NCBI GenBank assembly: GCA_023439185.1
Contig: JAEXOR010000050.1
Coordinates: forward strand, 1 to 64,000
Origin: Bacillota bacterium
Lineage (GTDB): Bacteria; Bacillota; Desulfotomaculia; Desulfotomaculales; Desulfallaceae
Direction of reading: 5' to 3'
DNA: 64,000 nucleotides
The stretch's first letter is position 1. Every line of letters starts with the position of its first letter. Of the stretch, positions 42,327 through 51,289 are shown piece after piece. The notes under the pieces are model-generated. The model ran no database searches, was not told the DNA's origin, and saw nothing but the letters and a program-made list of their open reading frames with translations. The position numbers were made by a program, and so were the translations under genes.

Positions 42327-42364
42327 TGGATGACCCCCTCTAAAGCCGCAATCTTCCCACACAC

Positions 42365-43129
42365 CTACCCCGCATAGCAATAAAGACAGCCGGATCGGCA
42401 ACGCATGTTGTACCAGCCGATATCAATGCTTTTGGTGCAGCCGCACAGCTCGCGCTGGCCGGAGGCCTTTTCCAGGCTGCATGGTTCCTGCCGGGGGTGC
42501 AGTTGCTGCAGCAGCGCTCCGTCTATGCATTTTGACCCGGCAAAACCCGGCGCCGCGCAGGTATAAAGCGTCCCGCCCCGCTTTTGAGCCGCCTGGTCCA
42601 GACGTACGATCACCCTTACCCTTTGCTCATCACTGAGGGTGATAATTTCACAGCCCTGCCGGGCCAACCTGCTTTTCACTCGGGGGTACTCTTCCATAAA
42701 CGAAGTGGTAAAAGAGCGGATGCCAATTTCCGCCGCCTGTTCAATTATTTGTTTCACCACAGGTATATTGCTGATTACCTTACCGTTTTTATTGATGGCC
42801 ACCAGGGGATCAACCCGCAGCCGGATCCGTTCCGGTGTACCTAAAAATTCCACCAATCCCGGCAGTTCCTCAATTGACTCCCGCCAGCCGGGTACGTTCG
42901 GCTCCAGCGGAGTGCCGCCTAATCCCGTAACGGTTACATGGGCAAAAATATGATCGTATCTTTTCAGCACCTCGGCATAGGGCTCGTTATATATACAACC
43001 CGGGAACTTGGTGATGCAAACAACGGTGTGCACCTGCTCCGGGGGGTATTTCTCCGCCAGCACCCGGATCATTTTATCCGCAAACCAGCGCATGTCAGTA
43101 CGCCTGGACATAGTTATAACTTTTTTCAT
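42365..43129 (-). CDS. DUF1848 family protein
   Basis: 254 residues. The N-terminal KKVITMSRRTDMRWF and the closing pattern CGCTKSIDIGWYNMRCRSGCLYCYAG are DUF1848 signatures. The cysteine cluster (CxC plus CxxxCxxC) looks like a metal or Fe-S site, comparable in arrangement to radical-SAM relatives, and the enzyme activity is not established. Encoded 38 bp before EFR1 ferredoxin on the same strand and probably supplied with electrons by it; this is inference. Confidence 0.85.
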   Translation of the reverse strand: MKKVITMSRRTDMRWFADKMIRVLAEKYPPEQVHTVVCITKFPGCIYNEPYAEVLKRYDHIFAHVTVTGLGGTPLEPNVPGWRESIEELPGLVEFLGTPERIRLRVDPLVAINKNGKVISNIPVVKQIIEQAAEIGIRSFTTSFMEEYPRVKSRLARQGCEIITLSDEQRVRVIVRLDQAAQKRGGTLYTCAAPGFAGSKCIDGALLQQLHPRQEPCSLEKASGQRELCGCTKSIDIGWYNMRCRSGCLYCYAG

Positions 43130-43182
43130 GTCTTCATTATACCGTGAACATGTGAGCCGTGCTTACTTTTATCCCCGCGACG

Positions 43183-43330
43183 TCAGGAATGCTGCTCCAG
43201 GTAATGCTCGATATAACTCCGGACTTTTTCAGCCGGTTTGTAGATCCCGAAGTGGCCTTCGCAAAGGATGTCTGCATTTAAATTGATCAGCTTGCGCATG
43301 GAGTTCCGCCATTGTTCCATGTCTGAGGAG
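43183..43330 (-). pseudogene. MBL-fold C-terminal fragment
   Basis: About 48 codons ending at TGA (43183-43185) encode a sequence almost identical to the C-terminus of the MBL-like pseudogene at 44986-45130 (MEQWRxSMRxLINLNADILCEGHFGIYKPAEKVRSYIE), with differing last residues. It begins abruptly after the homologous Ser-Asp-Met and has no start or metal-binding domain. It is a duplicated remnant. Confidence 0.8.
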
Positions 43331-43356
43331 TGGGCAATTGCAAAGTTATAATGAAG

Positions 43357-44733
43357 TCATTTTTTATCTTTATTTATGATGTTTTTAATAATACTGTTAA
43401 TATCGATTCCAACACCCATGAAATTTGGGCGCAGCATAATGCACTCACTTATTATATTTAATAAAGATTTGGCTTTTGATTTCTCAATAAGCTCTTCAGA
43501 TGAAAAATCCTTATATATCTCCAAAAGATTATTCATTAATTCATAGCGCCTATCGCTAAAATATTTATCGTGTAGTTCTAATTTATTAAGTTCATTATAA
43601 ATAAACTCAGCCTGTTTATTATTTTTTTTAATTATAACAAATCTGCATAGATTAAATAAATAATCGATCTTATTATCTTCAGTTAAACTTTCATAGATAA
43701 CCTTACTAAGGTATTTATCTGCGTTAGTAAAATCTTTCATCTCAAGGTATACTTGTGCAATTAATATATTTGTTAAAGGCATATCAATATATTTCTGACT
43801 TTTAAAATAATTTTCCAAAGCTTGATCATATTCTTGTAAATCAAAATAAACATCACCAATGTGAGAAAATATCATAGCATAGCCGCTTTGGGTTAGGCTA
43901 TCAACTTTACTAGATTTTTGGAAGTACTCAATAGATTTGTTTAGTAAAGTAGCAGACTTTGATAATTTTCCAGCAAACCAGTATACTCTAGCTAACTGAT
44001 AATATCCATAAAAGTCAGTGAATTGAGTTAAATTTTTTTCTGCAATTCGAATCGATTCTAAGAGAATGTCTCTTGCCTTAGCTGCATCACCAAGTAGAAA
44101 ATAAGTTAAAGCCAAAATACCCTTATAGTGGATTATGCTAGGACACTTGTTTTCCTTTGAAATTAACTTTTCAAGGAATTTAATGTTTTGTGAAAAAGAA
44201 AGTTCATCTGCAAATAAATCATAATACATTTCAAGAAAATCCAAATCCATGATCTCATTGTAGTTAATGGTTTTTAGTATAGCCTTTGCCGACACTCTAT
44301 CATCCCTGATGAAGTATTCCCAAGCAGCTTTATAGTAGTTTAATCTGAAATGCCATCTTTCGTTGTAAAAAATTTTCTTTAATCTTTTTAAGGTATTTTG
44401 AAAATCTACTTCAAGATTACCACATTTTATAATTATCATAAGCATATCAATTATTTCTGATAATGCTTTTATATCAATAGATAATAATTCTTGTCCAAAA
44501 TAAGATTTTGTAATTAATAATAACTCGGTATGAGATTTAACATTTATTAAATAATTTGTCAAATCTGCACGACATAATTTTAACGCTTCTTCATAATTAC
44601 CTTTATTAAACTCAATTCTAGTAGCTAAACTGTAATCTTTATGTTTGCCGATAAGTGGCAAACAACAATATTTGTATTTTTTACCAGATCCGCATAGGCA
44701 ATCTGAATTCCTTCCAACAGAATATATCGGCAT
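43357..44733 (-). CDS. TPR protein with N-terminal SEC-C zinc motif
   Basis: 458 residues from the ATG at 44733, six bases after GGAG. The N-terminus has the SEC-C motif CLCGSGKKYKYCC (Cys-x-Cys...Cys-Cys), a zinc-binding module. The remainder is tetratricopeptide repeats (DISYSLGDVYFDLQEYDQALENYFKSQ-like units at about 200-420). The gene is strikingly AT-rich compared with its flanks and was probably acquired. It lies between two copies of the MBL C-terminus. Function is unknown; TPR/SEC-C proteins appear in defence and stress islands. Confidence 0.75.
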   Translation of the reverse strand: MPIYSVGRNSDCLCGSGKKYKYCCLPLIGKHKDYSLATRIEFNKGNYEEALKLCRADLTNYLINVKSHTELLLITKSYFGQELLSIDIKALSEIIDMLMIIIKCGNLEVDFQNTLKRLKKIFYNERWHFRLNYYKAAWEYFIRDDRVSAKAILKTINYNEIMDLDFLEMYYDLFADELSFSQNIKFLEKLISKENKCPSIIHYKGILALTYFLLGDAAKARDILLESIRIAEKNLTQFTDFYGYYQLARVYWFAGKLSKSATLLNKSIEYFQKSSKVDSLTQSGYAMIFSHIGDVYFDLQEYDQALENYFKSQKYIDMPLTNILIAQVYLEMKDFTNADKYLSKVIYESLTEDNKIDYLFNLCRFVIIKKNNKQAEFIYNELNKLELHDKYFSDRRYELMNNLLEIYKDFSSEELIEKSKAKSLLNIISECIMLRPNFMGVGIDINSIIKNIINKDKK

Positions 44734-44764
44734 ATTTCTCTCCAATCATTAACAGCAATAGTGA

Positions 44765-44786
44765 TGCCGGGCTGACGGCCCAGCAC
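44765..44786. repeat. Palindromic repeat, copy 2
   Basis: TGCCGGGCTGACGGCCCAGCAC, followed by TTCTTTT, folds as a GC hairpin. It resembles copy 1 at 39174 and sits upstream of the SEC-C/TPR gene. Confidence 0.6.
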
Positions 44787-44985
44787 TTCTTTTATGGGTT
44801 TAATTCAATTACTCCTAAAATCGTGTTTTCCATTTCAAGATAAACCTGATACACGATATAATTTGTCTCAATCCTTATATCCAGACATTTATTGCCATCA
44901 TTATAAATAAGTTTTATTGATCTTAAACAGGGGTATATAATTGTTCCTTAGTCCGGAAGACCGGGGTTGCTCTTGTAGCATCTCA

Positions 44986-45665
44986 TCAGGAATGATAATC
45001 CAGGTATTGCTCTATGTAACTCCGGACCTTTTCAGCCGGTTTGTAGATCCCGAAATGGCCCTCGCAAAGGATGTCCGCATTCAAATTGATCAGCTCGCGC
45101 ATGGAGTCCCGCCATTGTTCCATATCCGACCCCCAGGAGGGGTCAAACGGCCCGTGGATATCCTGGCCGAATAAAATTCTGGTTCCATTAACGTCCAGAT
45201 AAGGACTGATTCCCACGGCGTATGGCCGGGAGTATGCGGACAGTGTAAAACCTTGTCTCCCACGACAATGTCCTGCATTTCACCGCTTAATAGAATATCC
45301 ACCGGTACGGGAGTCTATTTGACATTGTAGTACCACGCCGCAGTCAGTTCAGGCTTTCCTTCGGAAACCGCGTCGCGATCCAGTTCGTGGCACACCACTT
45401 GCGCTCCCCGCTCCCGGAAATAATGCAAACCACCGATGTGGTCAATATGGCCATGGGTGGCAATGACATATTTCAATAGGGAACTATCCAGACCGAGTTT
45501 TTCGGTGTTCTCTAAAACAGCTCGGGCGGAATACCCAAGCCCTGCATCCACCAATGCCAGTTCAGTGCCGCCGCCTATGAGATAGATGCAACAGTCGCGT
45601 TCATCGGTTATTTTGGGACCACCAATGATATATACACCTTCGGTGATTCGTTCAGGCTTATCCAT
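44986..45665 (-). pseudogene. Metallo-beta-lactamase-fold hydrolase, inactivated
   Basis: N-terminal half (45665 down to 45315) carries the intact zinc motif THGHIDHIGG and starts at an ATG. Translation then hits a TAG stop after YYNVK, although the next codons continue the family sequence (TPVPVDILLSGE...HCPHTPGHTP). A frameshift near 45210 moves the C-terminal third (SPYLDVNGTRILFGQDIHGPFDPSWG...) to another frame. Two separate lesions make a functional product unlikely. It would have been a glyoxalase II/MBL hydrolase of about 220 residues. A second copy of its end lies at 43183-43330. Confidence 0.85.
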
Positions 45666-45757
45666 GCAAAACCGCTCTTTCTCATATGGTGATCAACTGG
45701 ATATCAAGTAAAACAAAGTTATCATGTTACTAATATGAATAACAGGAAGTATGCAAA

Positions 45758-46894
45758 TTAGTCATTCTGTCTAATTTCATCAAATAACATATCTTCAATA
45801 ACTTCCTGGACTTTATTTTTTATTGTTCGAGCATTTTCGCCAGCCGCTTGTATACTGGGGCTTACCCTACTATATGCTTCATCAACAGTAAATCTGTCCC
45901 CACACTCTTTGACATGAGATGCAATTTCACTCATGGTTATATCATATATTGTCTTCTCATTAAAGTCGTTGAAATGTACGAACTTGTCTATACGATAAAA
46001 AATAGGAAGCCCCAAGCGATCTTTCATCTCGTTTAAATTACTGTAATTGGAAGTAAGTACAATTAACAATCCTGATATATCTAACTCGTATGTGGCATCA
46101 CTGAAAATGGTGTTATCAAAAAGTGTATAGAATGCAGAGAGAAAGTATTCAGGGCATTTATCAAGCTCGTCAAGGAAAATTAAGTTTGATTCTCTCTCCA
46201 TCAGGTCAAATCCTAAACTTCTTCGATTTGGTCGATCTCCGAAAAAGTAATAGGAATAAGTATCATTTTTAAACATAGATAAATGCTTTTCAACAAATTT
46301 CCCATCAAAAAATGTATCTGCAATTTCTCTGACTAATTCAGATTTACCCAAGCTACTGCCACCATAAAACATAATGACATATGGCTTCTTTCGATTCACA
46401 GCTGTCATATACCACATGCTTTTGCTTATTTCCATAATTGCTTCATTTTGTCCAAAAATTTTTTTTGCAATTTTATTCATATTATTTGAAAACTTGTCAG
46501 GTTCCCGCTTTATGGAATAGTTCTCTTTTTCGCACGATAGCTCAATCTTGCCACGTTTATATAGGCCATCAAGATATGTATTTAATGTCGTTGGCGGATT
46601 ATGTATATAAATGATTGAATCGTCTGTTGTTAGCTCTTCAATTAAAGAACCCAATCTGTCATGTGCAGATTCTACAATACCATGATAGTTATCATTTTTG
46701 ACTATCATTGCAAATGCTTTATCAGTATCTTTAAAAGCATAACCCCTTTGTTTTCGTTCATCTGAAAGTCTTACAAGCTCTAAAAAATTGTCTATAAATA
46801 AATTTTTATGTTGCTTATTCGGAGCTTCTTCTAATAATTTAACATTAGCTTCAAAAAAGGCTTTTGAACCGATTATTATCTTATAAATTCTCAT
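45758..46894 (-). CDS. AAA+ ATPase (Clp/torsin-like) beside CBASS genes
   Basis: 378 residues from the ATG at 46894, five bases after the DUF6414 stop. The N-terminal half (about 1-140) is charged with no known domain. The AAA+ core starts IFGQNEAIMEIS; Walker A FYGGSSLGKSE (about 177-187) is followed by NLIFLDELDKCP (Walker B) and LIVLTSNYSN (sensor). The FGQ and Asp-Glu-Leu-Asp-Lys positions are those of Clp-type AAA_2 and torsin-like proteins. It probably acts as a regulator or unfoldase for the module; that is inference. The gene is AT-rich like its neighbours. Confidence 0.82.
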   Translation of the reverse strand: MRIYKIIIGSKAFFEANVKLLEEAPNKQHKNLFIDNFLELVRLSDERKQRGYAFKDTDKAFAMIVKNDNYHGIVESAHDRLGSLIEELTTDDSIIYIHNPPTTLNTYLDGLYKRGKIELSCEKENYSIKREPDKFSNNMNKIAKKIFGQNEAIMEISKSMWYMTAVNRKKPYVIMFYGGSSLGKSELVREIADTFFDGKFVEKHLSMFKNDTYSYYFFGDRPNRRSLGFDLMERESNLIFLDELDKCPEYFLSAFYTLFDNTIFSDATYELDISGLLIVLTSNYSNLNEMKDRLGLPIFYRIDKFVHFNDFNEKTIYDITMSEIASHVKECGDRFTVDEAYSRVSPSIQAAGENARTIKNKVQEVIEDMLFDEIRQND

Positions 46895-46898
46895 CTCT

Positions 46899-47681
46899 TC
46901 AATTATTCTCTCCTGTTGTAATGCAGGCATATACAACGTCATATAAAATTACATCCGAAGCGTCTATATGAAGTGTTTGAGAAGTTGCTTGTTTATATTC
47001 GGTTTCGGTTTGTTTTGGTGGATATGCATCTGCAAGCGATTTATTTTGATTAACTCCTGAAATTAAATTTTCCATCTTTGATAATTGATTTATAAAATCA
47101 AACTTTTCTCTATCAAATTTGCCAACTTCAATACAATACAAAGTCATCTTTGTCGTCAATAAATCATTACGTTTGTAATTACTAACAAAAGCCGAATTAT
47201 TGAAGCGGACATAACGACAGGCATCTACTTTATAAGTATCATACCCATCATACCCATCCATTACGGCTTTAAATTCTTTAGTGTCAACCCCTTCGACTCC
47301 TCCCTTCACTATACGCAAATAGCCACCAGCGACCCTAAAAAATGTAGAAGAATTTTCAATATCATTTATAAGAGTATCCTTTATCTCTGTTAAATGTAAT
47401 TTGAGTTCTTCGAATTCAGATATTTCCGTTGATGTAATTGTTGTTTCACTTTCACGCTTAATCATAAATGCGGCATTCATTTTTCCTGAGAACAAAAAGG
47501 ATAATCTATCCCAAAAGGGTATGCTTAATTTAACCTTTGCCTCTACGCCTACCTCGGCGTTTGCTTCGGTTGAGGTGGTTAGGCCAGTTTGAGTAGTCTT
47601 TGTCCCTTTATTTTGTTCTTGCAATATATTTCTTATAGTTTCTTTGTCAAAATATATAATCTTGTTAATAGCTTTTTTCAT
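46899..47681 (-). CDS. DUF6414 family protein
   Basis: 260 residues, ATG 47681 with GAGGTAG before it. The N-terminal NKIIYFDKETIRNILQEQN matches the opening of DUF6414 proteins (KKIIYFDxxSVxDxLQ). A TTST-rich stretch with Glu/Val repeats follows and a central beta-rich region ends the protein. Function is unknown. It lies between the SLATT gene (128-bp gap) and the AAA+ gene, with no gap to the latter, so it is best read as a partner of the ATPase and perhaps of the whole module. Confidence 0.72.
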   Translation of the reverse strand: MKKAINKIIYFDKETIRNILQEQNKGTKTTQTGLTTSTEANAEVGVEAKVKLSIPFWDRLSFLFSGKMNAAFMIKRESETTITSTEISEFEELKLHLTEIKDTLINDIENSSTFFRVAGGYLRIVKGGVEGVDTKEFKAVMDGYDGYDTYKVDACRYVRFNNSAFVSNYKRNDLLTTKMTLYCIEVGKFDREKFDFINQLSKMENLISGVNQNKSLADAYPPKQTETEYKQATSQTLHIDASDVILYDVVYACITTGENN

Positions 47682-47809
47682 CTTCTACCTCTAAACGGTT
47701 ATATTTTTTCATTTAACTATAGCTAGGCTAATAATCGACATTGTGGACCGGAAGTTATTGCAATAATAATTTGGGGTAGATTTAAATAAACATAGCAATA
47801 GTTATAAAC

Positions 47810-48400
47810 TCAAGATACATTTTCGCTCTTTTGATTCTGAATATTTCCTTCACGCAAATGTTCAGGTAACATTTTATCAATTTCTGATGTTGTAAAAAAC
47901 TGTTCTTCATCTTTCTTGAGAGCTTTCTGTGCAGCAGAATAGCTTTTAGAGTTAGTCGAAGGAGCCACCCTATAAATTTCTGCCGTGCGATCTTGCAGTT
48001 CGTCTCTTATCTGCATAATCGCTTCTTCACTCAGCACATCAAAATCAGTAAGAAGGGAGATATACCTCTCTCGAACAATCCAAAGATCATCAGCTGTTGT
48101 GCGATGTTTCTTAATATCATCAGCAAGATTGAAGTCCTTGAAAAACAAGTTCAATGAGAGTAGAGCGGCTGACACAATACCACCGATCCATGTCATGATA
48201 ATCTGATTGGTAATCACAGCGCCAAGAAACCCACCGGTCGAAATAGCAGAAAGTCCAATTTGCAAATACTTGATTTTTTGATTTTTATTAGTAAGTTGAT
48301 CTATCTGCTTTAAATGCGTTGTATAGGTATAGACTAATCGCCCATACGCCTCTCGAACTTGAACTTTTAAGTCATCTTTGTGTGACTGGGAGCCTTGCAC
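47810..48400 (-). CDS. SLATT-domain two-TM effector of CBASS
   Basis: 196 residues from GTG 48400, nine bases after GGAGG, 22 bp after the CD-NTase stop. The N-terminal helix (about 10-40) precedes two TM helices (about 44-63 and 67-88) separated by a short turn. A C-terminal amphipathic region follows with RTTADDLWIVRERYISLLTDF. This is the SLATT (SMODS and SLOG-associating two-TM) organisation. SLATT effectors are predicted to open membrane pores when the neighbouring CD-NTase makes its cyclic nucleotide, killing the infected cell. The pairing with a CD-NTase supports this; pore activity is not seen in sequence. Confidence 0.85.
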   Translation of the reverse strand: MQGSQSHKDDLKVQVREAYGRLVYTYTTHLKQIDQLTNKNQKIKYLQIGLSAISTGGFLGAVITNQIIMTWIGGIVSAALLSLNLFFKDFNLADDIKKHRTTADDLWIVRERYISLLTDFDVLSEEAIMQIRDELQDRTAEIYRVAPSTNSKSYSAAQKALKKDEEQFFTTSEIDKMLPEHLREGNIQNQKSENVS

Positions 48401-48422
48401 TGTAAATTTCCTCCACTTTCTA

Positions 48423-49244
48423 TCATTCAGCAATATATTTCAAAACTTTTTTCAAACATTCAAGACTACTACTTGTATCTATTTCCTGACCGCTTCCGGG
48501 GGCGGTCAAGTAGAGTGTCGACCACAAATCTGTCCTTTGATTTAGGTAATTAAGTAAAACACGTTCATAATCGCCGTGTGCAGTTGAGGACAATTCACCA
48601 TTAGATGTCCATCTCCAGTTTCCCATTGCCGCATAAACGAAGCTGTCTATGACGATGCCTGACAGGTGATAACTGCTATAATGGTCATCTCTGACCCGCC
48701 TGAAATGCTTGCAGGTATCGTAGAGCAAGCCGTTACTGCTGATGTTCTTCTGCTTCATAGCCTCTTGCTCCGCTTTTGGATTCGTAGAGCGCCAGTTACC
48801 GCCCATATTCGTATCAGGATACCTGTATGTACCATCCCACTGCCCTAACCAGTTTACATTTTTGAACGCAGGGAGTATCTCAAACTGCATATCGTTGCTG
48901 AAAGCGATTTTTACCACCTGACCGTCAGCCCTGATATCGCTTCGTGGATAAACGTTTTGTATAGCACTTCGCACCGCCTGCAATAGACGTGATTGCCCAT
49001 TTCCTCTTGCGGAATCGTAACGGTTGTATTCGTATTCCGGCAACTCAACCAGTATATCGATGTCGCTCGTATCGACAGCTGTTCCTCGTCCGTAAGAGCC
49101 GACATATAGGCTGTTTTGTGTTTCGCTCTGGCTATTCCAAAACTCCTGGTTTATCGCCCGTGTCACAGTTCGATAACGTGTTGATATGGTGCTTCTAGTA
49201 TCTCTCGGAATAATCTCACCATATTTTGATACTGGCAAACTCAT
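48423..49244 (-). CDS. CD-NTase (SMODS nucleotidyltransferase) of CBASS-like system
   Basis: 273 residues. Nucleotidyltransferase motif GSYGRGT (49-55) is followed by DIDILV with catalytic Asp61 and Asp63, and FEILPAF supplies the third acidic residue Glu122. These are the SMODS/OAS-fold catalytic positions. CD-NTases make cyclic or linear oligonucleotide signals upon phage infection. Adjacent SLATT effector (22 bp downstream) gives a two-gene type I CBASS core; no Cap2/Cap3 ubiquitin-like or HORMA genes occur. The clade and the second messenger cannot be determined from the sequence. A 250-bp region upstream (49245-49500) holds no gene. Confidence 0.9.
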   Translation of the reverse strand: MSLPVSKYGEIIPRDTRSTISTRYRTVTRAINQEFWNSQSETQNSLYVGSYGRGTAVDTSDIDILVELPEYEYNRYDSARGNGQSRLLQAVRSAIQNVYPRSDIRADGQVVKIAFSNDMQFEILPAFKNVNWLGQWDGTYRYPDTNMGGNWRSTNPKAEQEAMKQKNISSNGLLYDTCKHFRRVRDDHYSSYHLSGIVIDSFVYAAMGNWRWTSNGELSSTAHGDYERVLLNYLNQRTDLWSTLYLTAPGSGQEIDTSSSLECLKKVLKYIAE

Positions 49245-49499
49245 CGTGTTTCATCTCCAATCTGAAATTATGAGGTAATAAAGTGTTTAGTTTTAACTAC
49301 GTTCACACATCTCACGCTCTCAAATCTGCAGATATCCTTATCTTTAACCCACAAGGGCGTTTTGCCATAGCAGAGCAGATTATGCCGTCGGACTTAACTT
49401 CCCATTATAGACATTAGCTTCTACATATAACATCCTACATAGTTTCACTTAATTTAACCAAATTCTTACCCGGCAAAGAACCTGGAACCGAAGAAGATA

Positions 49500-49962
49500 T
49501 CTTCGCTCCTGCCTACCTAAAAGAAAAATCTGGGCTCCTTTCGCTTTTGACACATTTGACTTAGACGTAACGCAAGATCCTTAATAATACCGGTTTTCAC
49601 CGTTCGGGCATTTTCAGGACAACTTTTTATGCAAGCGCAACATAAGATGCATTTTTCCTGATCAACCAAAGCACTATTTTCTAAATCAATAGCACCCAAC
49701 AGGACACCCCTGTGCACAAACTCCACATCGCGAACACTGCTCATTGACTGCTATAAATCAAGAACCCATGCTTTAAATTCCCTATAGGGGTAGTTGCCAG
49801 GCACAGTTATATCTGAAACATCATTAACTGATTCAATAGACAGTAGTTTTTGATTTACTTTTTTCCCAAATAACTCCGCGTGTTTTATATCATTCATATC
49901 AGGACGAGCTGCGGCAATCGGCGTTTCAACATTGGGAAAAGAGTGTTCCCAAATAATCTTTC
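49500..49962 (-). pseudogene. Decayed EFR1 ferredoxin copy
   Basis: DNA from about 49500 to 49962 parallels 41500-41965. It has kept the second ferredoxin cluster CILCCACIKSCP and the KRKEPRFFF end, but it has a changed first cluster, a lost base near 49755 (frameshift) and no flavodoxin half. Homology ends abruptly near 49962. It is a remnant of a duplicated EFR1 gene that brackets the island. Confidence 0.82.
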
Positions 49963-50156
49963 AGCTGCGTACTCGCAAAATGTCTTACGAACGCATTTAG
50001 TCCACGGTTATAAGCTAATTGAAAATAATATTTTTCTTGTTCGACAATAATTTTAACAAATCCTGCATTACCAGCTAAAATAAGCCACTCTATTATGAGT
50101 AGCTACTACTTTCTCTCTCAGGTTTATTGAGTCAAAAAATATTTTACAACAATTAA

Positions 50157-51272
50157 TCACTTCAAATTCTCCGGATTCAGCCCCTCGAGTTCCTTAATCA
50201 CAAACCTCCCGTCCTTCCTCACCAGCGCATCGTCAAAATAAATTTCCCCGCCGCCATATTCCAGGGCTTGGATGCAGACCAGGTCCCAGTGGATAGCAGA
50301 TTTGTTGCCGTTGAAGCAGCTGTCGTAGGCGTTGCCCGGGGTAAAGTGGAAGGAGCCGGAAATTTTTTCGTCAAACAGGGTGTCCGTCATGGGGGCGGTT
50401 ATGTAGGGGTTGACGCCCAGGGCAAATTCGCCGACGTACCTGGCCCCCTCGTCGGTGTCCAGGACCTTGTTGATCCGCTCATTGTCGTTAGCCGTGGCCC
50501 GGACGATTTTTCCGGCGCGGAACTCCAGCCGGATGTGCTCGTAAACAAACCCCTGGTACCGGGACGGGGTGTTGTAGGTTATATATCCGTTTACCGAATC
50601 CTTAACCGGTGCGGAGTAGACCTCTCCGTCCGGGATGTTTCTTTTGCCCGCGCATTTGATGGCCGGGAGCCCCTTGATGGAGAATGTCAAATCAGTATCG
50701 GGACCCGTAATTTTAACCCTGTCAGCGCGTTCCATCAATTCCACCAGCGGGTCCATGGCTGCGGACATTTTGGCATAGTCCAGGTTGCACACGTTGAAGT
50801 AGTAGTCTTCGAAGACTTCGGTGCTGGCGCCGGCCTGCTGGGCCATGGAGGGCGACGGGTATCTCAGCACCACCCATTTGGTTTTGGCCACCCGTATTTT
50901 TTCGTGCACTTCTTTCCAGAAATATTTGTTGTATAGGTCCATTTTGTCCTCGGGCACGTCCGACAGCTCGGCGCTGTTGTCCCCGGACCGGATGCCGATA
51001 TAGGCGTCCATTTCATTCATCCTGGCCGCCTCGTACCGGGCGCGCGCTTTGACCTGTTCTTCCCCGGCCCCCAGCAGCCAGGCCCTTTCCACGGCGCTGT
51101 CTTTTAACGTTACAAAGGGCAAACCGCCGGCCAGATAGATTTCCTTCAACAGTTCCTTCACCAACGGCGGCTCAAGGCCCGTGTTCTCTATTAAAATATT
51201 TTCCCCGCTCCGCAGCGCGCAGGAATAGCGGACCAAATTTTTGGCCAGCACGGTAATGCGCGGATCAATCAT
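50157..51272 (-). CDS. M29 family aminopeptidase (AmpS/PepS type)
   Basis: 371 residues from the ATG at 51272, with GGGGAGGG ten bases upstream; the ATG 21 bp further up is in that site. Thermophilic-metalloprotease family features: the Gly-Ile-Arg-Ser-Gly-Asp region, conserved Glu in FVYEHIRLEF-type stretch, and metal ligands in SFHFTPGNAYDSCFNG, HWDLV and EIYFDD near the C-terminus. These enzymes release N-terminal residues from peptides using two metal ions. It follows the PEP-synthase-like gene by 17 bp on the same strand. Confidence 0.9.
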   Translation of the reverse strand: MIDPRITVLAKNLVRYSCALRSGENILIENTGLEPPLVKELLKEIYLAGGLPFVTLKDSAVERAWLLGAGEEQVKARARYEAARMNEMDAYIGIRSGDNSAELSDVPEDKMDLYNKYFWKEVHEKIRVAKTKWVVLRYPSPSMAQQAGASTEVFEDYYFNVCNLDYAKMSAAMDPLVELMERADRVKITGPDTDLTFSIKGLPAIKCAGKRNIPDGEVYSAPVKDSVNGYITYNTPSRYQGFVYEHIRLEFRAGKIVRATANDNERINKVLDTDEGARYVGEFALGVNPYITAPMTDTLFDEKISGSFHFTPGNAYDSCFNGNKSAIHWDLVCIQALEYGGGEIYFDDALVRKDGRFVIKELEGLNPENLK

Positions 51273-51289
51273 TAAAAATCCCTCCCCAT

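Noticed and set aside
45090..45302. Short frame as a separate small gene
   Set aside because: It is the middle part of the frameshifted MBL-fold pseudogene.
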